DNA from: an uncultured Nitrospira sp.
GTDB taxonomy: Bacteria > Nitrospirota > Nitrospiria > Nitrospirales > Nitrospiraceae
Direction of reading: 5' to 3'
DNA: 64,000 nucleotides
Assembly: GCA_902500995.1 (NCBI GenBank)
Contig: CABVSR010000003.1
Location: 62,001 to 126,000 of the forward strand
Shown: piece after piece, positions 27,622 through 36,460 of the stretch
Layout: each line of letters opens with the position of its first letter
Numbering within the stretch: the stretch's first letter is position 1
Notes under the pieces: generated by a model
The model's database searches: none
Told to the model about the DNA's origin: nothing
The model's input: the letters and a program-made list of their open reading frames with translations, nothing else
Made by a program: the position numbers and the translations under genes

Positions 27622-28991
27622 GGTGCGGCCTTCGTCAGCGCCAACAGTCGATCGATGTGCGCATCGGTCAGAGCGGCTTCTTCCGCGAGATCGATCCCGT
27701 CAACGGCCAGGGCGCGGCTGAAGTAGCGCTGCAGGAGATGCGAGATGGCGGGATACAGCGGCGATCGCGGGCGAGCCGTGGCGGCTTGGAGCACCGCGCG
27801 CTGGTTTGTGAGTTGCGGCGAGCGAGCGAGGACATCGGGGTCGGAGAAAAGCGCTTCCCGGGACGGCGCGATGCCGGCTTCGCGGGAAAACTTTTTTTGC
27901 ACGGCCTGGCTGGAAAGATATTCGATGAGGGTCCAAGCCTCGTCCGGGTGCCGGGAATAGGCGCTGATGCCGTACAGCCAGCCGCCGAGCGCCGCCGCCG
28001 TCCGCCCCGGCGAAAATCCCGGGAGGGGCGCCACGCCTACCTGACCGGCAATGGTCGAACGTGCCCGGTTGTTGGCCAGTTCCCAGGCGTAGGGCCAATT
28101 CCGGTGAAAGATCGCATGCCCCTGCAGAAACAGGGACAGTGCTTCCGGTTCTTGATAGGTGAGGGCGGCGCGTGACGTGAGGCGGCCGATCACGGCGTCA
28201 CGGACGAATTGGACGGCTGCCAAAGCCTGAGGCGAGGATAACGACGACCCGGTCCCATCCGGCCGCAGCAGACTTCCGCCATGCCCTTCCACGAATTCCA
28301 GCATGTTGCAGACCAGGCCTTCATATTGCTTGAACTGCGCGGAGTAGCCTTGCAGCAGCGGGTTGGTTGCACGTTCACCGGCCAGGATGGTCTCGGCCTG
28401 GTGGATGAGTTCCGGCCAGGTCGCCGGGGGAAGGAATCCGTACTTGGTGAGCAGGTCTTGGCGATAGTAGAGCAGGCCGGCATCGATGCGGCTCGGGACA
28501 CCGTAGTAATGGGTGCCGTATCGGCCGACCTCGACGGCGGCAGGGAGAAACTCCTGGCGCATGGCCGGCGAAAAGAAGTCGTCGAGCGGGTGGGCCCAGC
28601 CGGTTTCTCCGAACTCCGGAACCCAAATGACATCGATGAAAAAGACATCGACCGTGGCATCGCGATTCTTCAGCTTTTGCGTGAGGAGATCGTGATAGGC
28701 GGTGGAACTGTGCGGGGCCAGCTCGCGCGCCACCGAAATCTGCGGGTGCGCGCGACTGAAGTCCGCGAGCACCTCATCCCAGACAGGCGCATGGTCCGGT
28801 TTCCACGACACAAACCGGAGCGTGACCGGCGGCGTTGAAGCGGCAAGGGCGGCGTCGGCCCGTGACTCTGCGCGTAGCGTGCCGGGGCTCCAAGCAAGCA
28901 GTATAAGAACGAGCAGGCCGATCCAGCTGGAGGCGGTTCCGGTAGGCGGCTGAGGGGACCGCTCGATGCGTCGTGAACAGATCCATCGCAT
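27618..28991 (-). CDS. Sugar ABC transporter substrate-binding protein
   Basis: A family 1 extracellular solute-binding protein of 457 residues. A basic N-terminus is followed by a hydrophobic signal segment (GLLVLILLAWSPGTLRAE) and the mature region TLRFVSWKPDHAPVWDEVLADF. Further family text: DVFFIDVIWVPEFGETGWA, FLQGHAIFHRNWPYAW and AALGGWLYGISAYS. Aromatic residues in these stretches are typical of sugar-stacking sites. No lipobox is seen, so it may be free in the periplasm or held by an uncleaved anchor. Start is ATG 28991, or GTG 28994. A -10-like TATAAC lies 8 nt before the GTG. First gene of the transporter unit; closest in style to trehalose/maltose binders. Confidence 0.93.
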   Translation of the reverse strand: MRWICSRRIERSPQPPTGTASSWIGLLVLILLAWSPGTLRAESRADAALAASTPPVTLRFVSWKPDHAPVWDEVLADFSRAHPQISVARELAPHSSTAYHDLLTQKLKNRDATVDVFFIDVIWVPEFGETGWAHPLDDFFSPAMRQEFLPAAVEVGRYGTHYYGVPSRIDAGLLYYRQDLLTKYGFLPPATWPELIHQAETILAGERATNPLLQGYSAQFKQYEGLVCNMLEFVEGHGGSLLRPDGTGSSLSSPQALAAVQFVRDAVIGRLTSRAALTYQEPEALSLFLQGHAIFHRNWPYAWELANNRARSTIAGQVGVAPLPGFSPGRTAAALGGWLYGISAYSRHPDEAWTLIEYLSSQAVQKKFSREAGIAPSREALFSDPDVLARSPQLTNQRAVLQAATARPRSPLYPAISHLLQRYFSRALAVDGIDLAEEAALTDAHIDRLLALTKAAP

Positions 28992-29002
28992 CACTCTGTG
29001 AG

Positions 29003-29031
29003 GTTATACACAGTCACGAAGGGTGATGCAA
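29003..29031 (-). promoter_or_regulatory. Candidate promoter of the sugar transporter (near-leaderless)
   Basis: On the minus strand TTGCAT, 17 nt, TATAAC, then 8 nt to the GTG at 28994 (11 nt to the ATG). The -10 box matches five of six bases. Transcription would begin within a few bases of the start codon, and no strong ribosome site is present. Confidence 0.4.
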
Positions 29032-29043
29032 AGAACCCGTCGC

Positions 29044-29439
29044 TTACTTCTTGCTCTGCACGGCGAGTTCCCACCGGTACCCGTCTGGGTCGGTAAACCA
29101 GATCCCCAGGCTCTTCGATCCCGGCGCCACGGGCCCGATTTCGTCTCCGGGATCCTCTACCGCAACTTTCAGCTTTTTGAGATGGGCCAGGGCCTTTTTC
29201 AGCGCAGCCATCGTGGGCAGGTGGAACGCCACGTGCCCAATGGTTTTGGGCGATGGCTTTCCTTTGGAAAAGACGATCAGCGTATTCGCGTTCCCGATTC
29301 CCACGCCGCCTTCATAGTCAAATTGTTTGCTGAGTCCGGACACCCGCATGAACCACCGGGCGCTCGCGCGGGGATCGCGAACCGCCAACCCGAAATGCCA
29401 CACAGGGCCGAGCGTGAACGGTACCTTCATGTTCGTCAC
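29044..29439 (-). CDS. VOC (glyoxalase/bleomycin-resistance) superfamily protein
   Basis: A 131-residue single-domain VOC protein. The start GPVWHFGLAVRDPRASARWF matches the first beta-alpha-beta-beta-beta module with its conserved H, and the end SLGIWFTDPDGYRWEL the second module with D-P-D-G and the metal-ligand Glu. The active-site metal residues (His near 17, Glu near 123) are thus plausible. The ATG is preceded by AAGGAGGTGA, the longest anti-Shine-Dalgarno match in the window, implying strong translation. It follows ogt by 27 nt on the same strand. The reaction is unknown: dioxygenase, isomerase and drug-binding functions all occur in this fold. Confidence 0.9.
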   Translation of the reverse strand: MTNMKVPFTLGPVWHFGLAVRDPRASARWFMRVSGLSKQFDYEGGVGIGNANTLIVFSKGKPSPKTIGHVAFHLPTMAALKKALAHLKKLKVAVEDPGDEIGPVAPGSKSLGIWFTDPDGYRWELAVQSKK

Positions 29440-29466
29440 CTCCTTATGAGTAAAAAGGGCCCCATC

Positions 29467-30033
29467 CTACCATGGGAGAGCGAGGCTGGACGCCAGAGTA
29501 TCCTCGGCGCCTGTTCCGGCCTGGTTCTCGTGATCTAATAACCAGCGTTTACGATCCAGGCCTCCGCCGTAACCGGTGAGCGATCCATCGGCGCCGATCA
29601 CCCGGTGGCAAGGGACGACGATATTGATGGGGTTCGCGCTATTGGCGAGGCCTACCGCGCGCACGGCGGCCGGTTGTCCGATGCGCCTCGCCAGGCCGGC
29701 ATAACTGAGGGTCTGTCCCGCGGGGATCTCGCGCAGCGCAGCCCAAACGCGTTTCTGAAACGGAGTGCCTGCCGTTGCGGTCAGGAGCGCGTCGACGGCG
29801 TCGAGCACTCCTTCAAAATAAGCAGCTAATGCCAGCGCTGCTGCGGAGCGCTGGGATCCCGCTGCGATGGTCATAGGCGCATCTCCGTACTGGCGTGCCA
29901 GCAAGCGGCGCATGCGCTCCTCATGGTCCGTCCAATCGACGGCGCGCAGGTGCCCCTCTTCGTCTGAGAGGATCATTAAAGTGCCGATGGGCGTGGTCAG
30001 GATCTCCGAGAAAAGGTGCAGTTCATGAGACAT
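29467..30033 (-). CDS. ogt: Methylated-DNA-[protein]-cysteine S-methyltransferase
   Basis: A 188-residue O6-alkylguanine-DNA alkyltransferase, a suicide repair enzyme. The active-site motif is VVPCHRVIG (~140), the Cys receiving the alkyl group. The DNA-binding helix-turn-helix and Arg finger lie in VRAVGLANSANP, and FQKRVWAALREIPAGQTLSYA is the family hallmark before it. The N-terminal ribonuclease-like domain starts at ~10. It is 24 nt downstream of the Ada/AlkA fusion gene on the same strand, so the two form an alkylation-repair unit, with the VOC protein following. Confidence 0.96.
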   Translation of the reverse strand: MSHELHLFSEILTTPIGTLMILSDEEGHLRAVDWTDHEERMRRLLARQYGDAPMTIAAGSQRSAAALALAAYFEGVLDAVDALLTATAGTPFQKRVWAALREIPAGQTLSYAGLARRIGQPAAVRAVGLANSANPINIVVPCHRVIGADGSLTGYGGGLDRKRWLLDHENQAGTGAEDTLASSLALPW

Positions 30034-30057
30034 GATGACTCTCCCCGTGTGACAGTG

Positions 30058-31536
30058 CTATCGATTGACGGTCCAGAGATACTGCGCCGCGTAGGCTCGC
30101 CATGGCTGCCAGGCCTCGCTTCGCCGCAACAGGCTGGCGGCGTTGTGGCGGCCCTCTCCTTTCAAGCGCCCGGCGCCGCTGAGGAGGCCGAGGTCGGTCG
30201 CCGGAAAGGCGTCCGGTTCACGGAACGCGCGCAGGGCGATATAGTTCGCGGTCCACGCGCCAATGCCGGGAATTGCTCGCAGGCACGCGAGACGTTCTTC
30301 AATCGGAACTGCCGGCGTAAAAAGGCTCGGATTGGCGAGGGCCGTTTGCGCCAGGGTGGTGATCGTGGCTTTCCGGGCGGCAGGCATGCCCAGCCGGCGC
30401 AGGTCCGCAGTGGCCAGACAGCGGGCCGTCGGAAATGTTCTGGTGAGGCGCGGGTGATCCGAATGGGGCAAGTGCTCTCCCCACAAATCGACCAGGATTG
30501 CCCCTAGCCTGCGGGCGGCAGCGAGAGAGATCTGCTGCCCCAGTACGGCACGGACTGCAAGCTCAAACCCGTCCCAGCAACCGGGCGCGCGTAATCCCGG
30601 CCGGGCGGCGATCAGAGGCGCGAGGGCTTGATCCTTCGAAAGATGGGCGGCGATCGCATCGACGTCGGCTTCTAGGTCGAACTGATGCCGGATGCGGGAG
30701 ACAATGGCCTGGAGCGCGCGGACGGACGGAAACCTAATCGTCGCCAGAAGGCAGTGTGCATTTGCACTGTGCTCGATGGTCACGCAGCCCGCCAGTCCCT
30801 CATGCGTGATGCTGCGCCGGTAGAGGCCGTCTTCGACCATCTCCAGGCCGTCAATGGCACGGGCTTGGAGATAGTGCAGCATGCCGATCCAGTCGTAGGG
30901 CGGTCGATATGGAACGTGGAGCACAACCGGGGCCGTGGCGGAAGACTTGGGAGTGGCGACGGTGGCGGCACGGCGTAATGCCCGGGGCGACCGGTGATAG
31001 AGCGAACGGAAGGCATGATTGAACCGGCGGACACTGCCGAATCCTCCTCCCAGGGCCACTTCGGTCATCGAGAGACTCGTATCGTGAAGCAACTGTTTCG
31101 CGAATAACAGCCGCCTGGACTGAGCGATCGCCACCGGCGTCACGCCGAGATGCTGGTCGAAGAGCCGGCGCAATTGTCGTGCGCCCATACCGACGCGCGT
31201 GGCGAGGGTCTCGACCGTGCCGCCCTCACGATCCAGAAAGCCGTCGGCGATCAGCGCCAGCGCGCGCGAGACGGTATTCGAGGTGCCGCGCCAGCCGGGC
31301 AGTTCCGGAGCAATTTCGGGACGGCAACGCAGGCAGGCGCGGAAACCGGCCGCTTGGGCGGCCGCGCTGCCGGCGAAAAACCGGCAATGTTCCCGTTTCG
31401 GCGTGCGGGCCGGACAGATCGGACGGCAATAGATTCCGGTCGAGATGACGCCGACGAAGAGCCGGCCGTCGAACCGCGGATCGCGAGTCTGTAAAGCGCG
31501 GTAGCAGATCTCGGGGTCGAGCGCGTCCATGGCCAT
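30058..31536 (-). CDS. Ada-type metal-binding/AraC regulator fused to AlkA DNA glycosylase
   Basis: A 492-residue three-part protein. Residues ~8-85 form the Ada zinc/methyl-phosphotriester domain with YCRPICPARTPKREHC and CLRCRPE (the four Cys ligands). Residues ~90-190 form an AraC helix-turn-helix with MGARQLRRLFDQHLGVTP. Residues ~205-492 form the AlkA domain with VLGQQISLAAARRL and the helix-hairpin-helix IPGIGAWTANYIALRA followed by FPATDLGL, where the Asp is catalytic. It senses methylated DNA, probably activates this operon, and excises 3-methyladenine. Such Ada-AlkA fusions are known. The Ogt enzyme is separate and downstream. Confidence 0.95.
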   Translation of the reverse strand: MAMDALDPEICYRALQTRDPRFDGRLFVGVISTGIYCRPICPARTPKREHCRFFAGSAAAQAAGFRACLRCRPEIAPELPGWRGTSNTVSRALALIADGFLDREGGTVETLATRVGMGARQLRRLFDQHLGVTPVAIAQSRRLLFAKQLLHDTSLSMTEVALGGGFGSVRRFNHAFRSLYHRSPRALRRAATVATPKSSATAPVVLHVPYRPPYDWIGMLHYLQARAIDGLEMVEDGLYRRSITHEGLAGCVTIEHSANAHCLLATIRFPSVRALQAIVSRIRHQFDLEADVDAIAAHLSKDQALAPLIAARPGLRAPGCWDGFELAVRAVLGQQISLAAARRLGAILVDLWGEHLPHSDHPRLTRTFPTARCLATADLRRLGMPAARKATITTLAQTALANPSLFTPAVPIEERLACLRAIPGIGAWTANYIALRAFREPDAFPATDLGLLSGAGRLKGEGRHNAASLLRRSEAWQPWRAYAAQYLWTVNR

Positions 31537-31549
31537 ACTCTGCCATATC

Positions 31550-31569
31550 CGGCCGAGAAATTCCGGCCG
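31550..31569. promoter_or_regulatory. Possible operator before the Ada/AlkA gene
   Basis: Two CGGCCG palindromes (31550-31555 and 31564-31569), separated by 8 nt of A/T-rich sequence, lie 14-33 nt before the ATG of the Ada/AlkA fusion. Placement suits a regulator site near a promoter, but CGGCCG is common in GC-rich DNA and the Ada box of E. coli is different. Confidence 0.25.
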
Positions 31570-31642
31570 TTTTCGGACGTGACCATTGGGGTGGCGGAAG
31601 TTGCTCCGAAGATTTCGAGATGAGCCGTGCTGCCGGGGTTGG

Positions 31643-32593
31643 TCAGGCGCGAGGCTGCGCGGCAGTCTTGGCTTTCGCCATCATCTTGCAGTAGGAGCAA
31701 GTGCCGGCGGTGGTGGGTTGCCCGCAGGCGGTACAGGGAACGAGGGTGCGTTGATCCTTCTCGGCCATGGATTCGGCGCTGGCCTCGGGTTTGGTTTGTT
31801 TGTCCAAAAATCCCCAGTAGAAGCGTTGCTTGGTACCCGGCGACTCCGTTTCCAGCCGGTTGAGCACTTCCTTATAAAGAATCATCTTGGAGCCTTTGGC
31901 CATGGGGCATTCTTCGACGATGTAGTCGATGCGATTGACCACGGCATAGGCGGCGATTTCCCGTTCGGACAGCCGGCAGAGCGGTTTGACCTTCTTGGCA
32001 AACCCTTCCACCGATGCCGGCAGGGTTGGGCTCTGCTTGTCCAGATAGTCGTCCTGCCAGTGCAACACATTACCCAGCAGTCGCGCCGCCTCGTCGTCGA
32101 GATTATGGCCAGTGGCCATGACGTCATAGTCCTGTTCCACGGCTGCGCGGTTGAATTGATAACGCTTGATGGTGCCGCAGGTGGAACAGGTTGGACGGTG
32201 AAGGATCGTCGCCAGCTCGCGGATGCCGGCTCCGGCTTCCTGCTCCACGACATGCACCAGCAGTTTCGCCCCATGCGAAGCGGCGACGGTATCGGCATAG
32301 TGCCGCACTTTGCGGTGTGACTCTTCCGAATAGGCGCCGATGCCGAGATTCACATAGAGCGCGTCGGCCCGATATCCGAGCGCGAGCAGAATATGCCACA
32401 AGGCCAGACTGTCTTTACCGCCGGAGACCGCGACGAGGATCCGGTCTTCGGGGGTAAACATCTTGAAAGCCTTAATGGCGCGCGCCACCTGTTCGTGGAC
32501 AAAGGTGGTAAAGCAGGCTTTGCAGAAGGCGGCATTGTGCCGCGGCAATCCGATCACGGCGCGTGTACTGGTGGGGCACTTGGTGCAATTCAT
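31643..32593 (-). CDS. ttuA: TtuA/Ncs6-type tRNA 2-thiolation ATPase
   Basis: A 316-residue PP-loop enzyme. N-terminal zinc site MNCTKCPTSTRAV and FCKACFTTF, then the PP-loop ILVAVSGGKDSLALWHIL (~52-69), CSTCGTIKRYQFN (~135, catalytic/Fe-S cysteines) and GHNLDDEAARLL. A C-terminal zinc ribbon is CTACGQPTTAGTCSYCK. This full set distinguishes TtuA/CTU1 from TtcA. The enzyme adenylates tRNA and inserts sulfur at a uridine using a ubiquitin-like carrier; TtuA acts on T54, Ncs6 on wobble U34. The ThiS-like gene 116 nt upstream on the same strand is a natural partner. Whether T54 or U34 is modified cannot be read here. Confidence 0.9.
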   Translation of the reverse strand: MNCTKCPTSTRAVIGLPRHNAAFCKACFTTFVHEQVARAIKAFKMFTPEDRILVAVSGGKDSLALWHILLALGYRADALYVNLGIGAYSEESHRKVRHYADTVAASHGAKLLVHVVEQEAGAGIRELATILHRPTCSTCGTIKRYQFNRAAVEQDYDVMATGHNLDDEAARLLGNVLHWQDDYLDKQSPTLPASVEGFAKKVKPLCRLSEREIAAYAVVNRIDYIVEECPMAKGSKMILYKEVLNRLETESPGTKQRFYWGFLDKQTKPEASAESMAEKDQRTLVPCTACGQPTTAGTCSYCKMMAKAKTAAQPRA

Positions 32594-32709
32594 GGTGTCA
32601 CAAAGCGATCGGCATTCAGGTGTCAGGTTTCAGCCGGCAGCGTTCAGCGACAGCAGCGATCGAGTGACATCGCTTTCTTGGCTGAGGGCTGATTGCCGAC
32701 CGCTGATGG

Positions 32710-32907
32710 CTAGGCTCCTCCCGAGATGACCGGCCGGATTTCGATCTGATCGGCATCGGCAAGCATTTCATCTTCCGTGACGAGTTCATCGCCCCGGATG
32801 ACCAGATGCGCCTCCATCACCAGATTGAGCTCGCGCAGCAGTTCCTTGGTACGCTTGGGGCCTTTGATTTCGACTTGTCTGTAGGGATGACTGAGTTGCA
32901 CGAGCAT
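32710..32907 (-). CDS. Small MoaD/ThiS-fold sulfur-carrier protein ending GGA
   Basis: A 65-residue beta-grasp protein. RTKELLRELNLVMEAHLVIRG and DQIEIRPVISGGA (each under 21 residues) match the ThiS/TtuB pattern: helix, then a V-I-x-x-G-x-L turn, then the C-terminal strand and tail. Functional carriers end in Gly-Gly, whose carboxyl becomes the thiocarboxylate; here Ala follows (codons GGA GGA GCC TAG). So it would need trimming, or it may not act as a thiocarboxylate. ATG 32907 is preferred to upstream codons that add a Pro/Arg-rich stretch. The nearest upstream sequence has no ribosome site, but TATCAT lies 5 nt before the ATG. Confidence 0.8.
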   Translation of the reverse strand: MLVQLSHPYRQVEIKGPKRTKELLRELNLVMEAHLVIRGDELVTEDEMLADADQIEIRPVISGGA

Positions 32908-32912
32908 GCGCG

Positions 32913-32942
32913 ATGATACGGCTGATGCGCGCGGGATTGCAA
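32913..32942 (-). promoter_or_regulatory. Candidate leaderless promoter of the sulfur-carrier gene
   Basis: On the minus strand TTGCAA, 18 nt, TATCAT, then 5 nt to the ATG at 32907. The -10 box matches five of six bases, so the transcript would start at or inside the start codon. No Shine-Dalgarno is present. Confidence 0.4.
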
Positions 32943-33004
32943 TCGGAGGAGGAGCTCCGTGGTGACTTATCCTGGGAGGTTCGCTTCGATCACGTTGGTT
33001 GCGG

Positions 33005-34006
33005 TTAGAGCGCGGCATCCCTCAGGCAGGCGGCCGCTTCTTCCGGCGCGACAGGGTTGATGTAAAACCCCGTGCCCCATTCGAACCCTGCCACTTGCGT
33101 GAGCTTCGGAATGATCTCGATGTGCCAGTGATAAAAGTCCCCTGTTTTCTCGTGCAGCGGCGAGCTGTGCAGGATGAAGTTGTAGGCCGGCCTGGCCAAC
33201 ACCGCATCCATACGCCGGAGTGCTTCGCCGAGCATCGGGGCCAAGAACTCGAACTGGGTGCGCTGGCATTCCTCGAAATATCCGGCGTGTCGCTTGGGGA
33301 GAATCCACATCTCAAAAGGAAATCTGGGGGCGTAGGGCGTGAGGCAGAGAAATTCCGGGTTCTCCAAGACCACTCGCGTTCCTTCGGCGGTCTCCTGGCG
33401 CATGATATCGCAGTAAATACAGCGTTCTTTCTGCAGGAAGTGTTGTTTGCAGCCGTCGATTTCTTCGAGCACGCTGGTCGGCACCACCGGCAAGGCGATG
33501 AGCTGAGAATGGCTGTGTCCCAACGTGGCGCCCGCTGAACTTCCGTGATTCTTGAAAATCAGGATATACCGGAGCCGGACATCTTTCTTCAGATCGAGAA
33601 TCCGGTCGCGATAGGCCCATAAAACGTCCTCCAGCCGTTTCGCCGGCAGGTCCCCGAGGCTTTCCTGGTGAGTGGGAGTTTCAATGATGACTTCATGGGC
33701 GCCGATACCGTTCATGCGATCATATAAGCCGAGGCCTTCGCGACCCATGTCTCCCTCTACCTGCAGGGCGGGAAACTTATTCGGAATAACTCGCACGGTC
33801 CAGTTTGGGCTGTCCGGTTCAGAGGCATGCGGCCGGTACGCGAGAATTTCTCTCGGGGTCAATCGTTCCTGTCCCGGGCAAAACGGGCACAGGGCTGCCG
33901 ATGGCAGCGGGGCGGAGGGCATATGGACATCCTGCGGGCGGCCGCTCCGTTCTGTCGAGATAATCACCCAGCGGCCGACGATCGGATCTCTTCTCAATTC
34001 GGGCAT
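33005..34006 (-). CDS. galT: Galactose-1-phosphate uridylyltransferase
   Basis: A 333-residue HIT-superfamily enzyme. Zinc/structural and nucleotide parts are visible at CPFCPGQE (~40), RVIPNKFPALQ (~72), GATLGHSHSQLIALP (~160, with the H-x-H-x-Q catalytic His) and FYHWHIEIIPKL (~290). It exchanges UDP between UDP-glucose and hexose-1-phosphate. AGGAG lies 8 nt before the ATG. The next gene on the strand, upstream of nothing else related, is the GH57 enzyme 101 nt downstream of it in sequence order but encoded earlier (34108-36312), so GalT may act on sugar phosphates from glycan turnover. ADP-glucose phosphorylase-like activity is known in relatives and cannot be excluded. Confidence 0.94.
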   Translation of the reverse strand: MPELRRDPIVGRWVIISTERSGRPQDVHMPSAPLPSAALCPFCPGQERLTPREILAYRPHASEPDSPNWTVRVIPNKFPALQVEGDMGREGLGLYDRMNGIGAHEVIIETPTHQESLGDLPAKRLEDVLWAYRDRILDLKKDVRLRYILIFKNHGSSAGATLGHSHSQLIALPVVPTSVLEEIDGCKQHFLQKERCIYCDIMRQETAEGTRVVLENPEFLCLTPYAPRFPFEMWILPKRHAGYFEECQRTQFEFLAPMLGEALRRMDAVLARPAYNFILHSSPLHEKTGDFYHWHIEIIPKLTQVAGFEWGTGFYINPVAPEEAAACLRDAAL

Positions 34007-34107
34007 CTGAACTCCTGTTGTTCGTCACACATGATTCGTTCTATTCACTGTGCAGAGCAGGAATCGTTGCGACCGATTCCTTGTACGAGGCGGGTGAACC
34101 CGTCCGT

Positions 34108-36312
34108 TTAGACCCGCCACATCGTGGCCTCGAAGTCGTCTCCCGGCCGGGTGAAGGTGGCCGGGCTGTGATGGGGATACCGCGCGATTTCCATGCCATG
34201 CTCCGACACTGTCAGTGTCACGCGTAGTTCTTCGCCGGCATCGATCTCCAGATCTTTGAACGGGATTCCCAGTTCGAGAATTTTCCGCCGGCAAATCGTG
34301 CTGTACGCGCCGATTTCGCGATAGGCGCCGGCTTCATCGGCCCGGGCGAGCTGGTAGCGATCGGCCGCTCCGGGCGTCAAAGCGAAAGAGAGTTTGTATT
34401 GCTGGATGCCGGAGCCGATGTACAGGTCTGCCGTGCATTGCTCCTGGCGGGTTTCGGACCGCTCATCGAAATCGAGGCGAAGGTACAGGTGCGCGCGATC
34501 GAAACCGAAGAAAATGCCGCGGAAGAGCCCTTCGGATTTCCACATCGCTCCCAGCGGCGGGGTCGGATTGATGGTGCCGGCGCCGCGCCACTCGAAAAAA
34601 TTCGACGCCAGGCCGTCCAGGGTCGGGGTGATCAGAGCCAGCGGCAATTGCACGAGATCGAAACCTTGCGGCGTGCGGGCTTCCACGAGGGGCTGATTGA
34701 GGATCTCCGGCGGCGTCATACCGGCATAGGTCCAAACGTTGCGCAAATGCGTGCGGAACAGGCGGTCGAATTCCTGTTTGTAGTCCGTGTCGAAATCATC
34801 ACCGTACCACCAGAACCAATCGCTCCCTTCGGCGGCGTACAGTTCGTCCCAGGCGGCGCGTGCCTTCTCCGGCGGCAGCGAGGGCGTCAGTTCGACGAGC
34901 CGCGCGCGCGTGTGTTGCAGGAGATCCCAGCCGCGATTGTCCTCCTGGTGGCCGATCCAGATTTTGAAGTCCTGATTGATCCAGGATCCGGAGTGCAGCT
35001 GATCCAGTCGCTGAGTCGGCGGCGTGGCATGGATGGCGTTGCTGATGGTGTTCAAGCGCACCCGGATGCCGTGGCCCAGTTGGAGCCCGTCCCGCTCGAA
35101 GGCGCGGAAGAGGAGGGACAGAAATCGTTCGCCGCCGTCGTGGTAATGCTCCCAGGGGTTTTCGCCGTCGAGAATGACCGCGATCGTGCCATTGTCCAGC
35201 CGGATGTCATAGGCGAGGCTGCGGATTCTCCGGAGCACATCGTCCGCGGCGGCTTCCGGAGTGGTCTTATGGTAGACGAAGCCGAATGCGTCGGAAATAT
35301 CCCGGTCACGGAAGAGGATGGAGAGTGGATGGGTTTCGGTGCCGACCGCATAGGGTTGATAGAGATGATAGTGCCGGTTCCACTCTTGCCCGGCCATCTG
35401 CAGAGAACGGTAGAGGATGCCTTCATCCGTGGCCAGCCAGCGGATTCCCGCTTTTGCCACCATCGGTAACAATTCGGGGCAGACCGATCCTTCAGAGGGC
35501 CAGAGTCCCGCCGGCGCGCGGCCGAACGTGCTTGTGTGGTACTCGATCGCCCGCGTGACTTGCGCCTCGGCATCGGCCGGGGCATGAAAGCGGGCGGGAA
35601 GCGGCAGGTCCGGTCTGGCGCGGCGCGTGAATTCTGAATCAATGACGAGCGGAAGGATGGGGTGAAAAAACGGCGTCGTGGTGAGTTCGATTTGCCCGCG
35701 ATCCTGGAGGGCCTGATACATGGGCACGATCTTTCGGATGGCCGTTTGCTGCAAGGCCAGGACGTCCTGCTTGTCCTCTTCGGTGAAGCCGCGATTCTTT
35801 GCGCGCAGCTCCGCCAGGCGGGGGAAGTGTTGCAGGCTGCCGTAGCCAAACCAAGCGAGATTGTGCCAGACCTGCAGGTCCAGGAGTTCCTGGGTGGAAA
35901 ACTGCCGGGCCAGCCGGTCCAAATCCTGCCCGTGCACATCGATGCCGCGTTTGATCAGCAGTTCCTGGTAACGCGGAAACGGCCGCACCATCGTGGCCCA
36001 ATTGGCCGAAAAAAAGTGGCGGATGAGGAAGGCTTTTTCCGTGGGCGTGAGGTCGGCAGCCGGCCGTTGCGCATGTTCGAGGAAGAGATCGCGGACGCGT
36101 CCCGCCGAAAATTCCTCGAGTTGGAGCAGGAGGGACGGTGTGAAGTTGAAGGTCGAACGGGCTTCGGGGAATTGATCGAGCAGGAAGGCCATGTCGTAAT
36201 AGGCCTTCGTGGCATGCAAGCGCACCCAGGGCATGCTGGCGGACCCGGTGAGCGGGTCCGTGTAGTACGGCTGGTGCATATGCCAGAGGAAGCAGAGCTG
36301 TATGGTTTTCAT
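34108..36312 (-). CDS. Glycoside hydrolase family 57 (alpha-amylase/glucanotransferase type)
   Basis: A 734-residue GH57 enzyme. The family motif FLWHMHQPYYTDP (~8-20) provides the metal/substrate His cluster, GLWPSEGSV (~257) the catalytic Glu nucleophile region, and VILDGENPWEHYHDGG (~385) the acid/base Asp region. The C-terminal ~200 residues form the beta-rich GH57-associated domain. No signal peptide, so it is cytoplasmic and likely acts on glycogen or maltodextrins as hydrolase, transferase or branching enzyme. Located just before galT on the same strand. The start ATG 36312 begins directly at the first conserved strand; exact activity needs biochemical work. Confidence 0.92.
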   Translation of the reverse strand: MKTIQLCFLWHMHQPYYTDPLTGSASMPWVRLHATKAYYDMAFLLDQFPEARSTFNFTPSLLLQLEEFSAGRVRDLFLEHAQRPAADLTPTEKAFLIRHFFSANWATMVRPFPRYQELLIKRGIDVHGQDLDRLARQFSTQELLDLQVWHNLAWFGYGSLQHFPRLAELRAKNRGFTEEDKQDVLALQQTAIRKIVPMYQALQDRGQIELTTTPFFHPILPLVIDSEFTRRARPDLPLPARFHAPADAEAQVTRAIEYHTSTFGRAPAGLWPSEGSVCPELLPMVAKAGIRWLATDEGILYRSLQMAGQEWNRHYHLYQPYAVGTETHPLSILFRDRDISDAFGFVYHKTTPEAAADDVLRRIRSLAYDIRLDNGTIAVILDGENPWEHYHDGGERFLSLLFRAFERDGLQLGHGIRVRLNTISNAIHATPPTQRLDQLHSGSWINQDFKIWIGHQEDNRGWDLLQHTRARLVELTPSLPPEKARAAWDELYAAEGSDWFWWYGDDFDTDYKQEFDRLFRTHLRNVWTYAGMTPPEILNQPLVEARTPQGFDLVQLPLALITPTLDGLASNFFEWRGAGTINPTPPLGAMWKSEGLFRGIFFGFDRAHLYLRLDFDERSETRQEQCTADLYIGSGIQQYKLSFALTPGAADRYQLARADEAGAYREIGAYSTICRRKILELGIPFKDLEIDAGEELRVTLTVSEHGMEIARYPHHSPATFTRPGDDFEATMWRV

Positions 36313-36460
36313 CGGGAAGTTTCTTGCAGACTCACGGGCAGTATGTCATAGGGGTATAGGCGTTGCAATGAATCGGCCGATTGATGACGCAGGATTGCGT
36401 GACGTGGCCGCGCGTCGGCCATGGTCGCCACCTCACGTGTACGACACGAGGAATTCCAAG

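Noticed and set aside
34085-34100. CGGGT/ACCCG hairpin after GH57 as a terminator
   Set aside because: Five-base stem with no T run on the minus strand; too weak to call.
34399-35469. 356-codon plus-strand frame opposite GH57
   Set aside because: Antisense to the catalytic part of a clear GH57 enzyme.
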